The notes below the pieces were generated by a model. That model worked only from the letters and a program-made list of their open reading frames with translations, had not been told where the DNA came from and made no database searches. Shown here piece after piece: positions 1-10,600 of a DNA stretch of 64,000 nt. Every line of letters begins with the position of its first letter. Position 1 is the stretch's first letter. A program made the translations under genes and the position numbers. The DNA is from Tetmemena sp. SeJ-2015 (Eukaryota > Ciliophora > Spirotrichea > Sporadotrichida > Oxytrichidae): positions 62,001 through 126,000 of the forward strand of contig JAJKFJ010020688.1 of the NCBI GenBank assembly GCA_027382625.1, read 5' to 3'.

Positions 1-1
1 G

Positions 2-145
2 CTTCGTAATTATCTTCTGGTTTATCTCGTCAAATTCAATGAAGTCAGGCCATCTCAACGCGAAATCCTTGAAAAGCTTCTAGCCTTTGAATACCCCCCT
101 CAAGAAGAGGTGCTGCAAGTATTCTTGAGATTTTGGATCTAATGA
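2..145 (+). CDS. C-terminal tail of an unidentified protein (truncated by window edge)
   Basis: With TAA/TAG read as Gln, an open frame enters from the left edge and runs 47 codons to a TGA at 143-145. The tail ends in ...LLAFEYPPQEEVLQVFLRFW. It contains one TAG and one TAA codon, which fits the code used by the other genes in the window. No domain is recognisable in this short piece, so no function is offered. The convergent gene on the minus strand begins only a few dozen bases away, leaving almost no intergenic space. Confidence 0.5.
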
Positions 146-179
146 TTAAAAGATTGAAATAGACATCTGATATCCATAT

Positions 180-590
180 TTATAATTATGATGCGATCTT
201 GGAGAAGGCCTTATCAATAGTTTAGAAAGAGACAGTCCTGCACTTAAGCGACTGAAATTCATCCTTCTTTGTGACAGACACAACGATTATAGATTCGTTC
301 ACACGATTTAAGAAAATGCTACGTATCTGCTCATTCTGATTCTTGTTAAAGAACAGAGTTAGCTTCGACACTAAACTTTTAGTTAGTAAATGTAATACAA
401 ATAATGAGGGTAGCACAAATAATCTAGTTAACTTACTTTTGTGATGGATTGAGCATCTGCCGTTTTCCAGGAGGCTCACAATATACTCATTGTTAAAAGT
501 GAGAACCTCAAGGACTGAACTTGCCTTGTTCAACTTTTAAGCGAATACTTTAGAAGCTACAGTTTTACAATCATAGCTTTGCTATAGAAT
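180..590 (-). CDS. Partial WD40-like conserved eukaryotic protein (tentative)
   Basis: On the minus strand a frame carries LTFNNEYIVSLLENGRCSIH, then a GTAAGT...TTTAG intron at about 378-437, then NKNQNEQIRSIFLNRVNESI and IVVSVTKKDEFQSLKCRTVSF. The pattern NEQIRSIFxN...LIVVSV...SLKCR resembles, from memory, a plant and protist protein family with a beta-propeller-like fold; this is a weak match. Neither start nor stop is certain: upstream (600-1000) no convincing exon was found, and downstream the frame runs into the gene at the left edge. It may be one macronuclear-destined segment of a larger split gene. Confidence 0.35.
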
Positions 591-599
591 GAATTAGAA

Positions 600-3500
600 T
601 TTGAGTGAACTAAATGTGAATCAGATTTGGCAAAAAGAAACCTAGAATAGTTTTTGCTTTCAATCGTCATCATCAACCATAAGTTTGCTTACTTTGGGCT
701 TGAACATTTCAAACTAAGCTTATTATAAAATTTAGGTAATTTAAAGTTTGTAAAATTTAATTAATTTGAGCAATAAAGGAGCATTTCTCGACACTGCCTG
801 AATGATTTCTCAGTCTCCAGTAGGTTGACAGGTTGGTTGCCAAAGAATCTAGAAGCTGCACATCGAGCAGCATTCTATAACAGAGTTGGAAATTAATCGG
901 TTAGATTATTATTGAATTATTTTTTATAATTATACTTGAGGAGGAAGGTGGATGCAGCCATAGGTTAATGTTAAAATTTAGTTGTTGGTGGTGCTGTTGA
1001 TTTATTAGTTTAAATATTTATTAAGCAAGTTAAAATTTGTCTGTTGTGTAAACTTAAATGTTTGCTCTTTAAACGAGCTCACAATTAGTAGATAACTTAT
1101 TCATAATTATTTCAGAGTAAAATTGATCGTAGATTTCTTCTTACTCTCATTATGGATATGTCCACTGATGATGAATAAATTTGGAAAGATCTAGATTTAG
1201 CAAAGCTTAAATAATTTAATTTCCTTCTCCATTCTCTTATTCTCTATTTTTAAATCATTACAAGTGTAAAACATATATTTGATCATGAATTTTAATGAAT
1301 CAGTGCATCGTATATTTTAATTAAGTTGGAAGTTTTCTGTTGTAGAACATACTTACATTTCATTGGAGCTATCATTATATTCTAATGCTTTTGGCATAGT
1401 ACTGAAATTAAAATTATGATAGAATGATAATAAATAACTGAGCTCCTCTAGGTAAGCTCATCTGCCTTATCTGAGAGTAGAGAATACTCTTAGTCTTTCT
1501 TTGGTAGAGTGAAGTAAGAGCTATATCCTAAGCCATTTTTTGAATGCTCTAATATTTATTATCTACAAAGCAGCTAAATTAACAAAGTTTTAATTAAAGT
1601 TCAACATAAAAAGCTTCCATAAGTGGTGGATTGGTTTATATTATCTTCCATAGGCATAGAAGGGCTTTAACCTTCGAATTGCTTTATTTCACTTATATTA
1701 GAGGTCTATCTCTTATCACTTTAACTTCTCAACTATTAACAAATTTATAGGTTAATATTTCAACTTAAATTAAATCATTTCATCAATAACTTTTTATTCT
1801 CATAATGTTCTTTGGCTAGATTAACTCTATAAGTGCTCAAATCTTATACCGAACTTCGGTTGCTCTCAGATAAAAATATATATTAATCAAAATCGTTTGG
1901 GCCTTTCATCTTGAGAAACTTAACCTATCCTTTTTGCGAATAGTCTGCTTCCTTAATGAGATTCAAAATAAGTTTGATGCCCATAGAAAGATTTACTGAA
2001 AGCTGTATCAGCTAGAGTGCTGGATTCTTAATTCATAGTTGGGCCTTAACTTGTTCTATAGCACTAAAAATTTGAAAAGGAGCCATTCTAATCAATAAGT
2101 TAGCCATTAGCCTGTTAAAAGTTAGAGCCTCCTTCTGAAAATATTAAAATATGATAGTTTATGATCTGCAAGAATATAGCTAACCTTGGCTCTTATGTTG
2201 CCTTGTGTGGAGGCAGCTCTTAATTTTCTATGACGGCTAGCTTGGATCATTTGATGATTCTTATGTGAGTTATCGATATCTATTTATTCATAAGGATTAG
2301 TAATTATCTACTGCTCTTCTTCCTCCTTTATTTACATATCCTGGCTATTTGCTTAATTTTGATGGATGAACCTTATTCTGCCTTGAGAAAAAACTCGCTA
2401 TGATTATGCCGGTACTTCCTAACTCTTCTGAGCTTTCACATCACTATGATGCTGCTCTTAGATGGGATTCTTGCTGATTACTCTCTCAAAATTTCTAGCT
2501 AGTTTGAAAGACATATTCAGTAAAGGGGATTTTCCCGAGCTCCTATCACTCAGCCCCTTTTGGCTGGTTCTTGTAGGACTACTATTAAATCCTTTGATTA
2601 TGCTAGAAAACATCGTATTGTTCTGGAGTTAGTTTAAATTTGCTGCTTTTATTGCTTCAGTCTCTGAATTCTCTGCTGAAGTATAAGTGCACTCATAGAC
2701 TTGAGGCCCGAACTTTAAAAGCTCTATCTTTGCTGCTCATACTTAAGTTTCTCCTCTTTGAGTCTCGCTTTTTAGAGTAAAATTGCATTCTCCCTCACGA
2801 TTCCATTCTTGTATAATATAGAAATGTCAATAATGAATAGGAATATGAGGAATGTAGTTTTGATAGAAACTATGTTCTAATTAGATCTTGCCTAAGTTCT
2901 TTTCCAGTTCGAGCTGCTTCTAAATAAGTTTCTCAAAAACCACTCGATGCTCAGGCTTTAAGTCTTATACTCGCTCTAAGGAGTTTAGCGCTTTTTAATT
3001 GTAGAGAGAATCGCTTCTCTTTAAGTCGTAAAATGAGCTGCCTATTGAAAATTTCCCAGGGCTTCTATTACTCTTAGCAAAGAATAAACCTTAGTAGGGC
3101 TTTACTTTCTTTACCAAGCGCTTTGGCTTAGCTTAATTCTTTCCATACTCTTCCTTGCTTAAACTTATTAAAGATGGAAAAAATTGAAAATTCTAAAATT
3201 TGTTCAGTACTTCTGCTATGGAGCTTTCCCCTCAAGATATCGTTTAAAGACTTTTACGCTCCTAATGCATTTTCATGCTTATAAGAGCTTTCTTGAAAGC
3301 TCTCGTTCAAATCGCTGTTTTACTTTATAAGAAGGTTTGATTTACCAGTTTAATTGAAAGTGTTATCCCCTTCTTTGGAGAGTTAAGACAGCAGATGAGT
3401 TTAATTGTGATTGTATGTACGGCTGTTATTGTTTGAACTATACAGACTACCTTTTTGCATGAGCTTGCTTTCCTTAGCAAATGAAATGACAGATTTATTG

Positions 3501-4160
3501 GAATGAGCGGAGTTTTAAGTCTATAAGTTGTGAATTTCAGATTTATAATAACTAAAAGTTTATAAAATTACTTTGATTGCTTGTTTTCTATGCTCTAAGT
3601 ATCTCATCTTTTTATGAGACAATCAATAATGATTCTTCGTTTCTGCTTTGACTTTGGTGATCCTCTATATCACTCTTTACTTTGTAGATCTTCAATAGAG
3701 GCCCACTGTTTTACTTTTGAACGTCATCTAAGGTTTTTGAAGTTTTCATATTCGCTTTTGATAGTTTAGGTATTGTGTTCTCCGTTTTACTGAAAAGATT
3801 ATTGCTCTTTGGCTGCTCCCTACCACACTCTGTCTGTTTATTAAAAACTACTAGTGAGCTATTTATATTTCCCTTAATGCATTATTGCTCGAATATAAAT
3901 GCATCTCTCAAATCAATCATATTCTATAATCACAATAATAATTTAAAAAAATGATAATTATTTGCAATGCAAGGAGCGATTATAATATTTATAATTATTC
4001 TATAAATTTAGATCAAGGTAATGAAAATTAGTTAGGGTCGCACTCAACCTCCCAATATTATTATACCCTTAACTTAATTTTTTCCAAATGTGTTGGTCAA
4101 ATATCTCTAACTCTTTTCCTTTCTCTATGGAGCGGTTATTAATTCTTTTTTCTTAGAAAG
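600..4160. other. Long spacer without a recognisable gene
   Basis: About 3.5 kb with TGA scattered in all frames and no segment that I can match to a known family. The plus strand is pyrimidine-rich between about 1900 and 3300, so the minus strand is purine-rich, as in coding strands elsewhere in the window. That leaves room for a decayed or unrecognised minus-strand gene. The last 300 bases before the RING gene are AT-rich. Possible germline-limited DNA. Confidence 0.5.
2550..3146 (-). CDS. Possible hypothetical ORF in the spacer
   Basis: Using TGA as the only stop, the minus strand is open for 199 codons from an ATG at 3146. The product is basic and Gln-rich, with a hydrophobic stretch (TTFLIFLFIIDISILY) followed by a likely coiled coil (KARLKEEKLKYEQQRQSFQ). 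No family is recognised. In a genome with one stop codon and this base composition, an open frame of this length can arise by chance, so this is only a candidate. Confidence 0.2.
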
Positions 4161-4173
4161 ACCTTGGAGCAGC

Positions 4174-6621
4174 ATGTCTTACAGATTGAAGTCGAGAAAA
4201 TTTCACTGTCTAAACTGCAGGTCTTCCTTTTCTAAGTTGGTTCCAGAGGACCAGTTTAATTTAAATAGCAATTGGAATAAGCTCATTACTATATATCTAT
4301 CTCCTCTCTATTTTAATGTTTAATGTGACTTGTAAGTTTTCTAGTGAGTTAATGAAACTTTCTATCAGGTGAGAACTGTGGAAAGAACACCGGTGAAGAA
4401 TCAAAGCTGCCTTCAATCTCAGGCAGCAAGTCTACCAACGCTTAATATAAATATCTTATTAGTAAAAATAGAAGTGATTTTAAATAGTCGAGGCCAGATA
4501 CAGCCTCAAGAAGAGCTCAGCTAGTGGACGGAGCTTACAGAATAGTCTTTAACAATGGAAGCAGCAGCGGTTCGAACAACTAAGCAAATGGATTTCATAA
4601 CAAAACTAATAAACTTTAAAAATCAATATAGCTATATTTGGGGAAATAGTATATTTCTCTTTGAGTTTATAAGAGATCGAAGTTTGGACAACTTTCATGG
4701 AGACGCTAATTTCCAGCCTCAGAGGACTGGATTTGGAGGAGGAGACAGGGGCACTTCTAATTTCAGCTCTAATCCAGGCAGCGGTGTAACCACTGGCCCG
4801 TTTAGGACTCCCGCGCCTCACTAGACTACTAAACTAAATTCGAACTTCAACTCTGCTGGTGGATCAGGATCCACAAATTTCAGTAGCACATTTAATCAAG
4901 GTAGACCTCCCACAGGACTCTCAAGCTCCAACAGCAATCAAAATAGAAGTTAAGCACAGAGTTAAGCCAATGCATCTAACTCATCATATGTATTCTGAAC
5001 TCAATTTTAACTCATCCACAACTGGGCCTGGTAAAGTAAGAATTATTTTTGGATTTAAAAGAAGTAAAATTAATATCTCTCTCAAAAGTTTATAGAGTTA
5101 ATGAAAAAGAAAGCAAAGTTTATATCTTCATCTCGAAATAAAGATACTTTATTAAATTATTTTTAAAGATTATACAAGAGGTGTTTTCTAAAAAATTTTG
5201 TTCGTTCCATATCGATTCCATTTTTTCACTTTATGAACAGTCAAGGAAGCTTTAATGCAAGCACGACAAGTCAAAAATTAATTTCTCATGAAACTAATCT
5301 TGGAAATTTCACAGAGACACTGTAAAATAATTTTAAGTCAAAGACCACCTTCAGGTATGAATCAAGCTAATCCTAGATAGTCCCGTTACGGTACCAGAGC
5401 TCAGCCGCAGCCAAGCAGTAGCCAATAAACTCCAAATTAAGAAGTACCTAGATCAAGGACCAGAGTGACTGTCAATTTCAGTAACAACCCAAACTAATAT
5501 TCATCCCTCTAACTATTTAAAACTCTAATGCAAGAGCTCAAGCTCACATTAGGATATCGATGCAAGATTAGGCTCAAAATGCTCCATCAAATGCTAGAGT
5601 TAATATTCAAACAAATAACTAGGAGTCGGACGTCCCTGACTTAGAATCTTTCCCAAGCAGGCAGTTGCCAAGAGCAAATGCTAGACCTGACAGTTCTCGC
5701 AGGCAAGAAAATCCTTTGCCGGGATAAGTCCCCTCTCGCCCTTCCTAAGTTCCAGAGTCAAGACCTCCTTAAAATTCTCAACACTAATTGCTAGCAGGTC
5801 TTCTAGGTGGAGCAGCAGGACTAAGAGCAAGGTCAACAACAATGAGGACTTAAAATGGAAACTTGGTTCATGTGATTTAATTTGGAGGACCAGGTCCGAG
5901 CGAAGAAGAAGAAAGAAATCCAAACAACCCATCGAATAGGCCAGGAGGTGCTTAAATGCCCAATTTTTCACTTGGAGGACTCAATGGTATGTACGATCCC
6001 TCTTCAATTGCAAGACTAGAAAGAGAATCTAGATCTTAGGCTAGACCTGAAGCAGGAGAATCAGGTAATGACCCTAGAATGGGATTAGCATTTTTCGGTC
6101 CCAGATTTGGAAGATTTGGAAACCCTAGAGAGGCTCATGCTAATGGAGTCGATATGGCTGGAATCGAGGGCATGTTGAATAATATCATGAGAAGTTTTCA
6201 GTAGATATTCTCAGGTCATCAGTTCTTGAGAATGAATCAGATCTTCGAGGATTTCTCGATAGACACCTTCATGAACAACTATAGGTCTAACTTCGTAGGA
6301 GAGGCAGATCTATTGGAGATGGTGAGAAGAATGAGTGAGAGGGAAGCTGAGGAGTTGGCTAAAAAGAGAAGAGCGAAGGTGGATGCCGTTACTAAGCTAC
6401 CAATTGTAAAAATTGAGAACAAACACTGCAAAAAAGGAGCGAATGGAGCTATGGAGGCTCCTTCTTGTACAGTATGTTGTGATAGTATAGCCCTGGGCTA
6501 GAAAGGCATGTTCATGCCTTGTGGGCATATTTACCACCCTGACTGTCTTAATCCTTGGCTCAAAGAGCACAACACTTGCCCGGTTTGCAGATACGAGCTC
6601 CCAACTGAGGAGCAATCTTGA
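4174..6621 (+). CDS. RING-H2 E3 ubiquitin ligase, RNF126/RNF115-like
   Basis: The start [19 protein letters not shown] gives an N-terminal CxxC zinc-ribbon like that of RNF126/RNF115 ligases. A long Gly/Ser/Asn/Gln-rich linker follows. The C-terminus holds a complete RING-H2: CTVCCD (two Cys), CGHIYHPDC (Cys-His-His-Cys) and CPVC (two Cys), ending TEEQS with TGA at 6619-6621. Expected role: E2-dependent ubiquitin transfer in the cytosol. The frame is interrupted: an AT-rich insert at about 4610-4690 and another at about 5095-5230 (the latter possibly a GTAAAG...AACAG intron) contain in-frame TGA. A -1 shift is needed at an AAAA run near 5520. The RING half is one clean frame from about 5520. 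Domain identity is firm; MDS and intron edges in the linker are not. Confidence 0.85.
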
Positions 6622-6633
6622 ATGTACCAATAG

Positions 6634-6804
6634 AAATTTAGGGGGGGGGACGGAAGTGCACCTCCCCCCCTTTTTATGGTCAAAATCGCCCAAAAAACGT
6701 CCATTTAGGCCGAAATGTGCCAAAAATGCCAAAAAATTAAGAGTTTTTGACCTTCGAAATTTCCTTGAGGGTCAAATTTCATGATTTCAATTTTTTTCAA
6801 AAAT
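6634..6804 (+). repeat. Left 171-bp inverted repeat arm
   Basis: Begins AAATTTAGGGGGGGGGACGG and ends CAATTTTTTTCAAAAAT. It is the reverse complement of 7361-7531 apart from about three substitutions (for example AAACGTCCATTTAGG here against AATCGTCCATATAGG). The arm is unusually rich in homopolymers for this genome. Confidence 0.9.
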
Positions 6805-7360
6805 TCAATCAAAATATGTTTCAAGTCAAATTTACCATTAAAATAATAGTTTTTAAATAATATAGGGCAAATTTAGACAGATAATTGATCAACACCAGCA
6901 AAATCTACAATATTAGCCACACATAGAGGCTAAATATAAGTTAAATTAGCCCTCAGTATTTATAAATATTGTAGTTATTTGACATCCTACCAACATAGAT
7001 AAATCTTTCCGCAAATTTATTTACTTAAGAAGAATATGGCAAGTTAAGTTCAAAGTCAAGATAATTTCATCTATTACAGTATTTGCTTTCTCACGCTGTA
7101 TTTAACAAAGAGAAGGTCTCGCTAATTCTATTTTATAAAAGATAGCATGCTTTATTTACGATTTTGATAATAGTATTTAAACTTCTTGGAAATTAATAGC
7201 AGAACTTCTCCCACCTATTTTTTATCATCATTTCTTAGGCTCACTATTTTAAAGAAGAATATATAGGAGTTCAAATGTGACTCAGTCATTAAAAGGAGAT
7301 GGGGTCCCAAAAACATGAAAGTCTTCATCAAAATGAGACTTAACAACAAAAAAATAGAAC

Positions 7361-7531
7361 ATTTTTGAAAAAAATTGAAATCATGAAATTTGACCCTCAA
7401 GGAAATTTCGAAGGTCAAAAACTCTTAATTTTTTGGCATTTTTGGCACATTTCGGCCTATATGGACGATTTTTGGGCGATTTTGACCATAAAAAGGGGGG
7501 GAGGTGCACTTCCGTCCCCCCCCCGAAATTT
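7361..7531 (-). repeat. Right 171-bp inverted repeat arm
   Basis: Reverse-complement partner of 6634-6804, ending in a C9 run and GAAATTT. The two arms could form a long hairpin in single-stranded DNA or RNA. Confidence 0.9.
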
Positions 7532-7687
7532 AAATACCAGAATGAGTGAGAAGCTTCATCTGAAAAGGAAATATTTGGTTTGAATAGGTTAAGTAATTTA
7601 CAATTCTTCACTTTAAGAAAGTGTTTCCTCTTTCATGTTAAGTCGATATCAGATCTACTTTTAGAGATTTTAAAATTTAAATTTAAT

Positions 7688-10600
7688 ATGTTTGCACTTC
7701 GGAACAAATAATAGCAGTAAACAACTGTGCCCTAAACTAATCAAACGGCAGGTAATCAACTCTCTTCCTAAGTTCCTAAAGCCAATTACTCAGACTTGAA
7801 ATCCCACACTGAAAACCTTTCCCTTACTGTACCCCCTAAACAAACTGAGTTAGGCTAGAAAGAGTCCCCTTTTAATCTTTAGAGCGCTAGATTTACTAAG
7901 AGCTTTTAGAGTGCTAAAGATTAACAGAGTTAAAATGTGCCACAGCAATCATTCCCTGCTATTGAAGTGCTTGAAGAATGCAAAGAGTTTCAAGTTGGAG
8001 TGGATGCGCTATAACGCAAGTAAGAAGGCAATATAAAAAAGCAAGAGTCTTTGACAGATACTCAAAAGTTGGAGTAAGCCCTCGAAGATTTAAAGGGAGA
8101 TGATCACAGTCAAGTCCCGCCTTAGAATAATCTCTAGGCTGACAATAATTCAAACGCCTCTAGATTATCTTCCTTTAGAAATGCAAAGTTCGCAAAGAAC
8201 GACCGCACTATCTCTCATTCGCCAGCTTTCCTGAAATTTATAGACTCTCAGAAGAAGATGCAGTAACTGAAGTCTGAGTCATCTACTAAGCCTACTACTG
8301 ATAAAACCATAGATGAGACTAAGATAGAGAACTCAAATGATAAAGAGCGGAATGCTCAAGTTGAATTTGAGGAGGAAGACAGCTCTAAGATTTTTGACAT
8401 CAACATGTCTGACTTTGAAGCGAGCGAGATTTCTATTATGGAGGACCTAGCTTGCATTCTTACTCAAAAGCCAACAAATTCCAGCAAAATTGGTAGACAT
8501 AAGATCCTTGATGAGATTATAATAGAAAATGCAAAGGAAGAGGATTAAAAATCACCATAAGCAATCATATGCAACTTTTTAACTTGAGTTTATAATTTGC
8601 TAAGCTCGAAATGATAATCATAATTTCCTCAAGCCAAGCGATATCCCAGGTAGAGCTAATCAACCGAATTCAAGAGGATTCTCAGGTATAAGCAGCATCC
8701 CAAGCACACTACAGTCAGGGGCTTCAAATAAGTCTACTTCTTATGTTGAAATGCGAAACTTAAGAGACGCAATTGAAGGCCAAAATATAAATTAGAGACA
8801 AATTCAAAATGGTAACAAGTATTAAAGAGGCTCCTATGCTTAGGCAGGTGGTTAGAGAAATAATAAACACAGAGTTGAAGCTCTTGGAAATCATAACTAA
8901 GCATAATACTCTCATAGACCTGATTAGACTCAATTATATAACTAAAACAATAACAGTAGATTCTTGAATAGCTATGATAATGATATTCAGTTCTAAAGAA
9001 ACAGCCTACAATAAACTACAAGAGAGAGTATAAATATAAATCAATATCCTTCAATACCATCAGGCATTTAAACTCCACAGTATTTTGGACATCAACCTCT
9101 TCAATGCAATTAGACTGAGATCTCTTTTTTAAACTTTCATGTTGATTAAAATTTATTTAAGATCTTTCATCATTACCAGCAACTATTGAATAATAAAGCC
9201 CAAGAGACTGAGTATTTTAAGCTATAGATGCTATAAAGAGATGCATAAATTTAAGACTTGAATAAGTAAAAGGAAGAGTACCGAGATAAGTACATTCAAT
9301 CCTTAGAGAGCTAACTTAAAGAGAAGGACTAGCTACTCTCTCAACTAGTCTCCAACTTGACTTTGTTAACACAACGATCACTCTCTGCTCAACCTATTTT
9401 GAACAGAGCTGGAAGGATATATGAAGCTGAAGTTGAGAATGAATCTGATCAGCCAAGCAGGTTACAGTAAATAAAGAGGGGGAGAGTTCAATTTGCCCAG
9501 AACACTAACTTTACAATCGGCAACTCGCACAAGCTTTCTCAGGAGCTGTACTCTTAAATCAATCTTGATGGAGTTGAGGGCCTCTGCTCTTAGATTTCTA
9601 GTCATTCTAAGCGAGCGAAGAGTCAGTTACCTCAAAGAGAAATTTATCCTAAAAATTCCTAAGAGACTCAATAAAAAGAAGAGAGCGAAATCGATCAAGA
9701 GGAAGAAAAGGAGCAAGATAGTAGCATGCCGTCTTAGTAATCTTTCCTAGGATTTTGTATCGGGGGAAACAAGACTATGAAGATGAGTATTAAGCAAGAT
9801 CATCTAGACAGAATTGCTAAAATATTTTAAGATGAGGATTTTAATAATGAGGATGAAGAAGAGGAACTCAATTTATTCAATAAGAAATTATAGGAGAATA
9901 AAAGGAAGAAGCTCAAATAAACGAACGCTTAAGTTTAAGAGGAGGAAAAGTTTTCAAAGCCTGCCACTACTACCTTCAACTTCTCTAATTTTAATAAACT
10001 TAACTAACCAAAGAGGTTTGTTAATCCTAAGAAAAATTAGGAAATCTCTCCTGAGAGTTAGGTAAATAAATTCCATAATAATGCAATCTAGAACTAATCT
10101 TCAGACAGAGATGAGGAGGAAAGTTCAGGAGCTCACGATATTTTTGAGATGGTTGGTCAAGAAAAGAGCTCATAGCGTATGCAAGATAGTGAAGGCAAGT
10201 TCTCTAAGAACTTCTAGCCATCTGTCTCTCAATTCAAGTTTAAATAAGCCTCAAGAGCCAAGTAAAGTTAGGATGACGACTCTAAATCTTTAGTTTCACC
10301 TGATTAGCAGCTCTCTTCGAAGAAAAGGAAGATACAGGACTTGAATTGCAAAGATCAGGTAGATAATTTTCAACAAGCAAGCTCCAAGAAGAAGCTTTTA
10401 AATCCAAATTATTTCAAATATAAATTATTATCCCATTGTTCAAAAGTAGTTGCACTTCGCCTATGAAGATTTGAAATACATCTTTGAAAGAAGTTACAAA
10501 CCAATCAAAATCTCTATCAAAGAAGAGCATTAGAAACTATTTTAAGATGGCAAAGACAAGGATATCTTAATGAATGAATCTAATGAAAAATCTTAGGATA

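Larger units (their letters stand above)
6634..7531. mobile_element. MITE-like element with 171-bp terminal inverted repeats
   Basis: Positions 6634-6804 and 7361-7531 are inverted copies of each other, identical except for about three bases. Each starts AAATTT, then nine G/C, then ACGGAAGTGCACC. The 556-bp centre is AT-rich with no long ORF on either strand, so no transposase is encoded. This is the structure of a non-autonomous element with long terminal inverted repeats. It sits 12 bp after the RING-gene stop and 156 bp before the BRCA2-like start, that is, between two genes. No clear target-site duplication is visible; TACCA occurs in both flanks but at unequal distances. The near-identity of the arms suggests recent insertion or selection on the hairpin. 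Confidence 0.8.

Noticed and set aside
6397..7611. Several short ORFs that end or begin in the inverted repeats
   Set aside because: They are produced by the same repeat arm read in both copies and overlap the RING exon antisense; no coding evidence.
7679..8613. The segment 7688-8587 as a separate gene ending at TGA 8585
   Set aside because: Not fully rejected: a pointer AAATG would fuse it in frame to the BRCA2-like N-terminus, which I prefer, but there is no homology to prove it.
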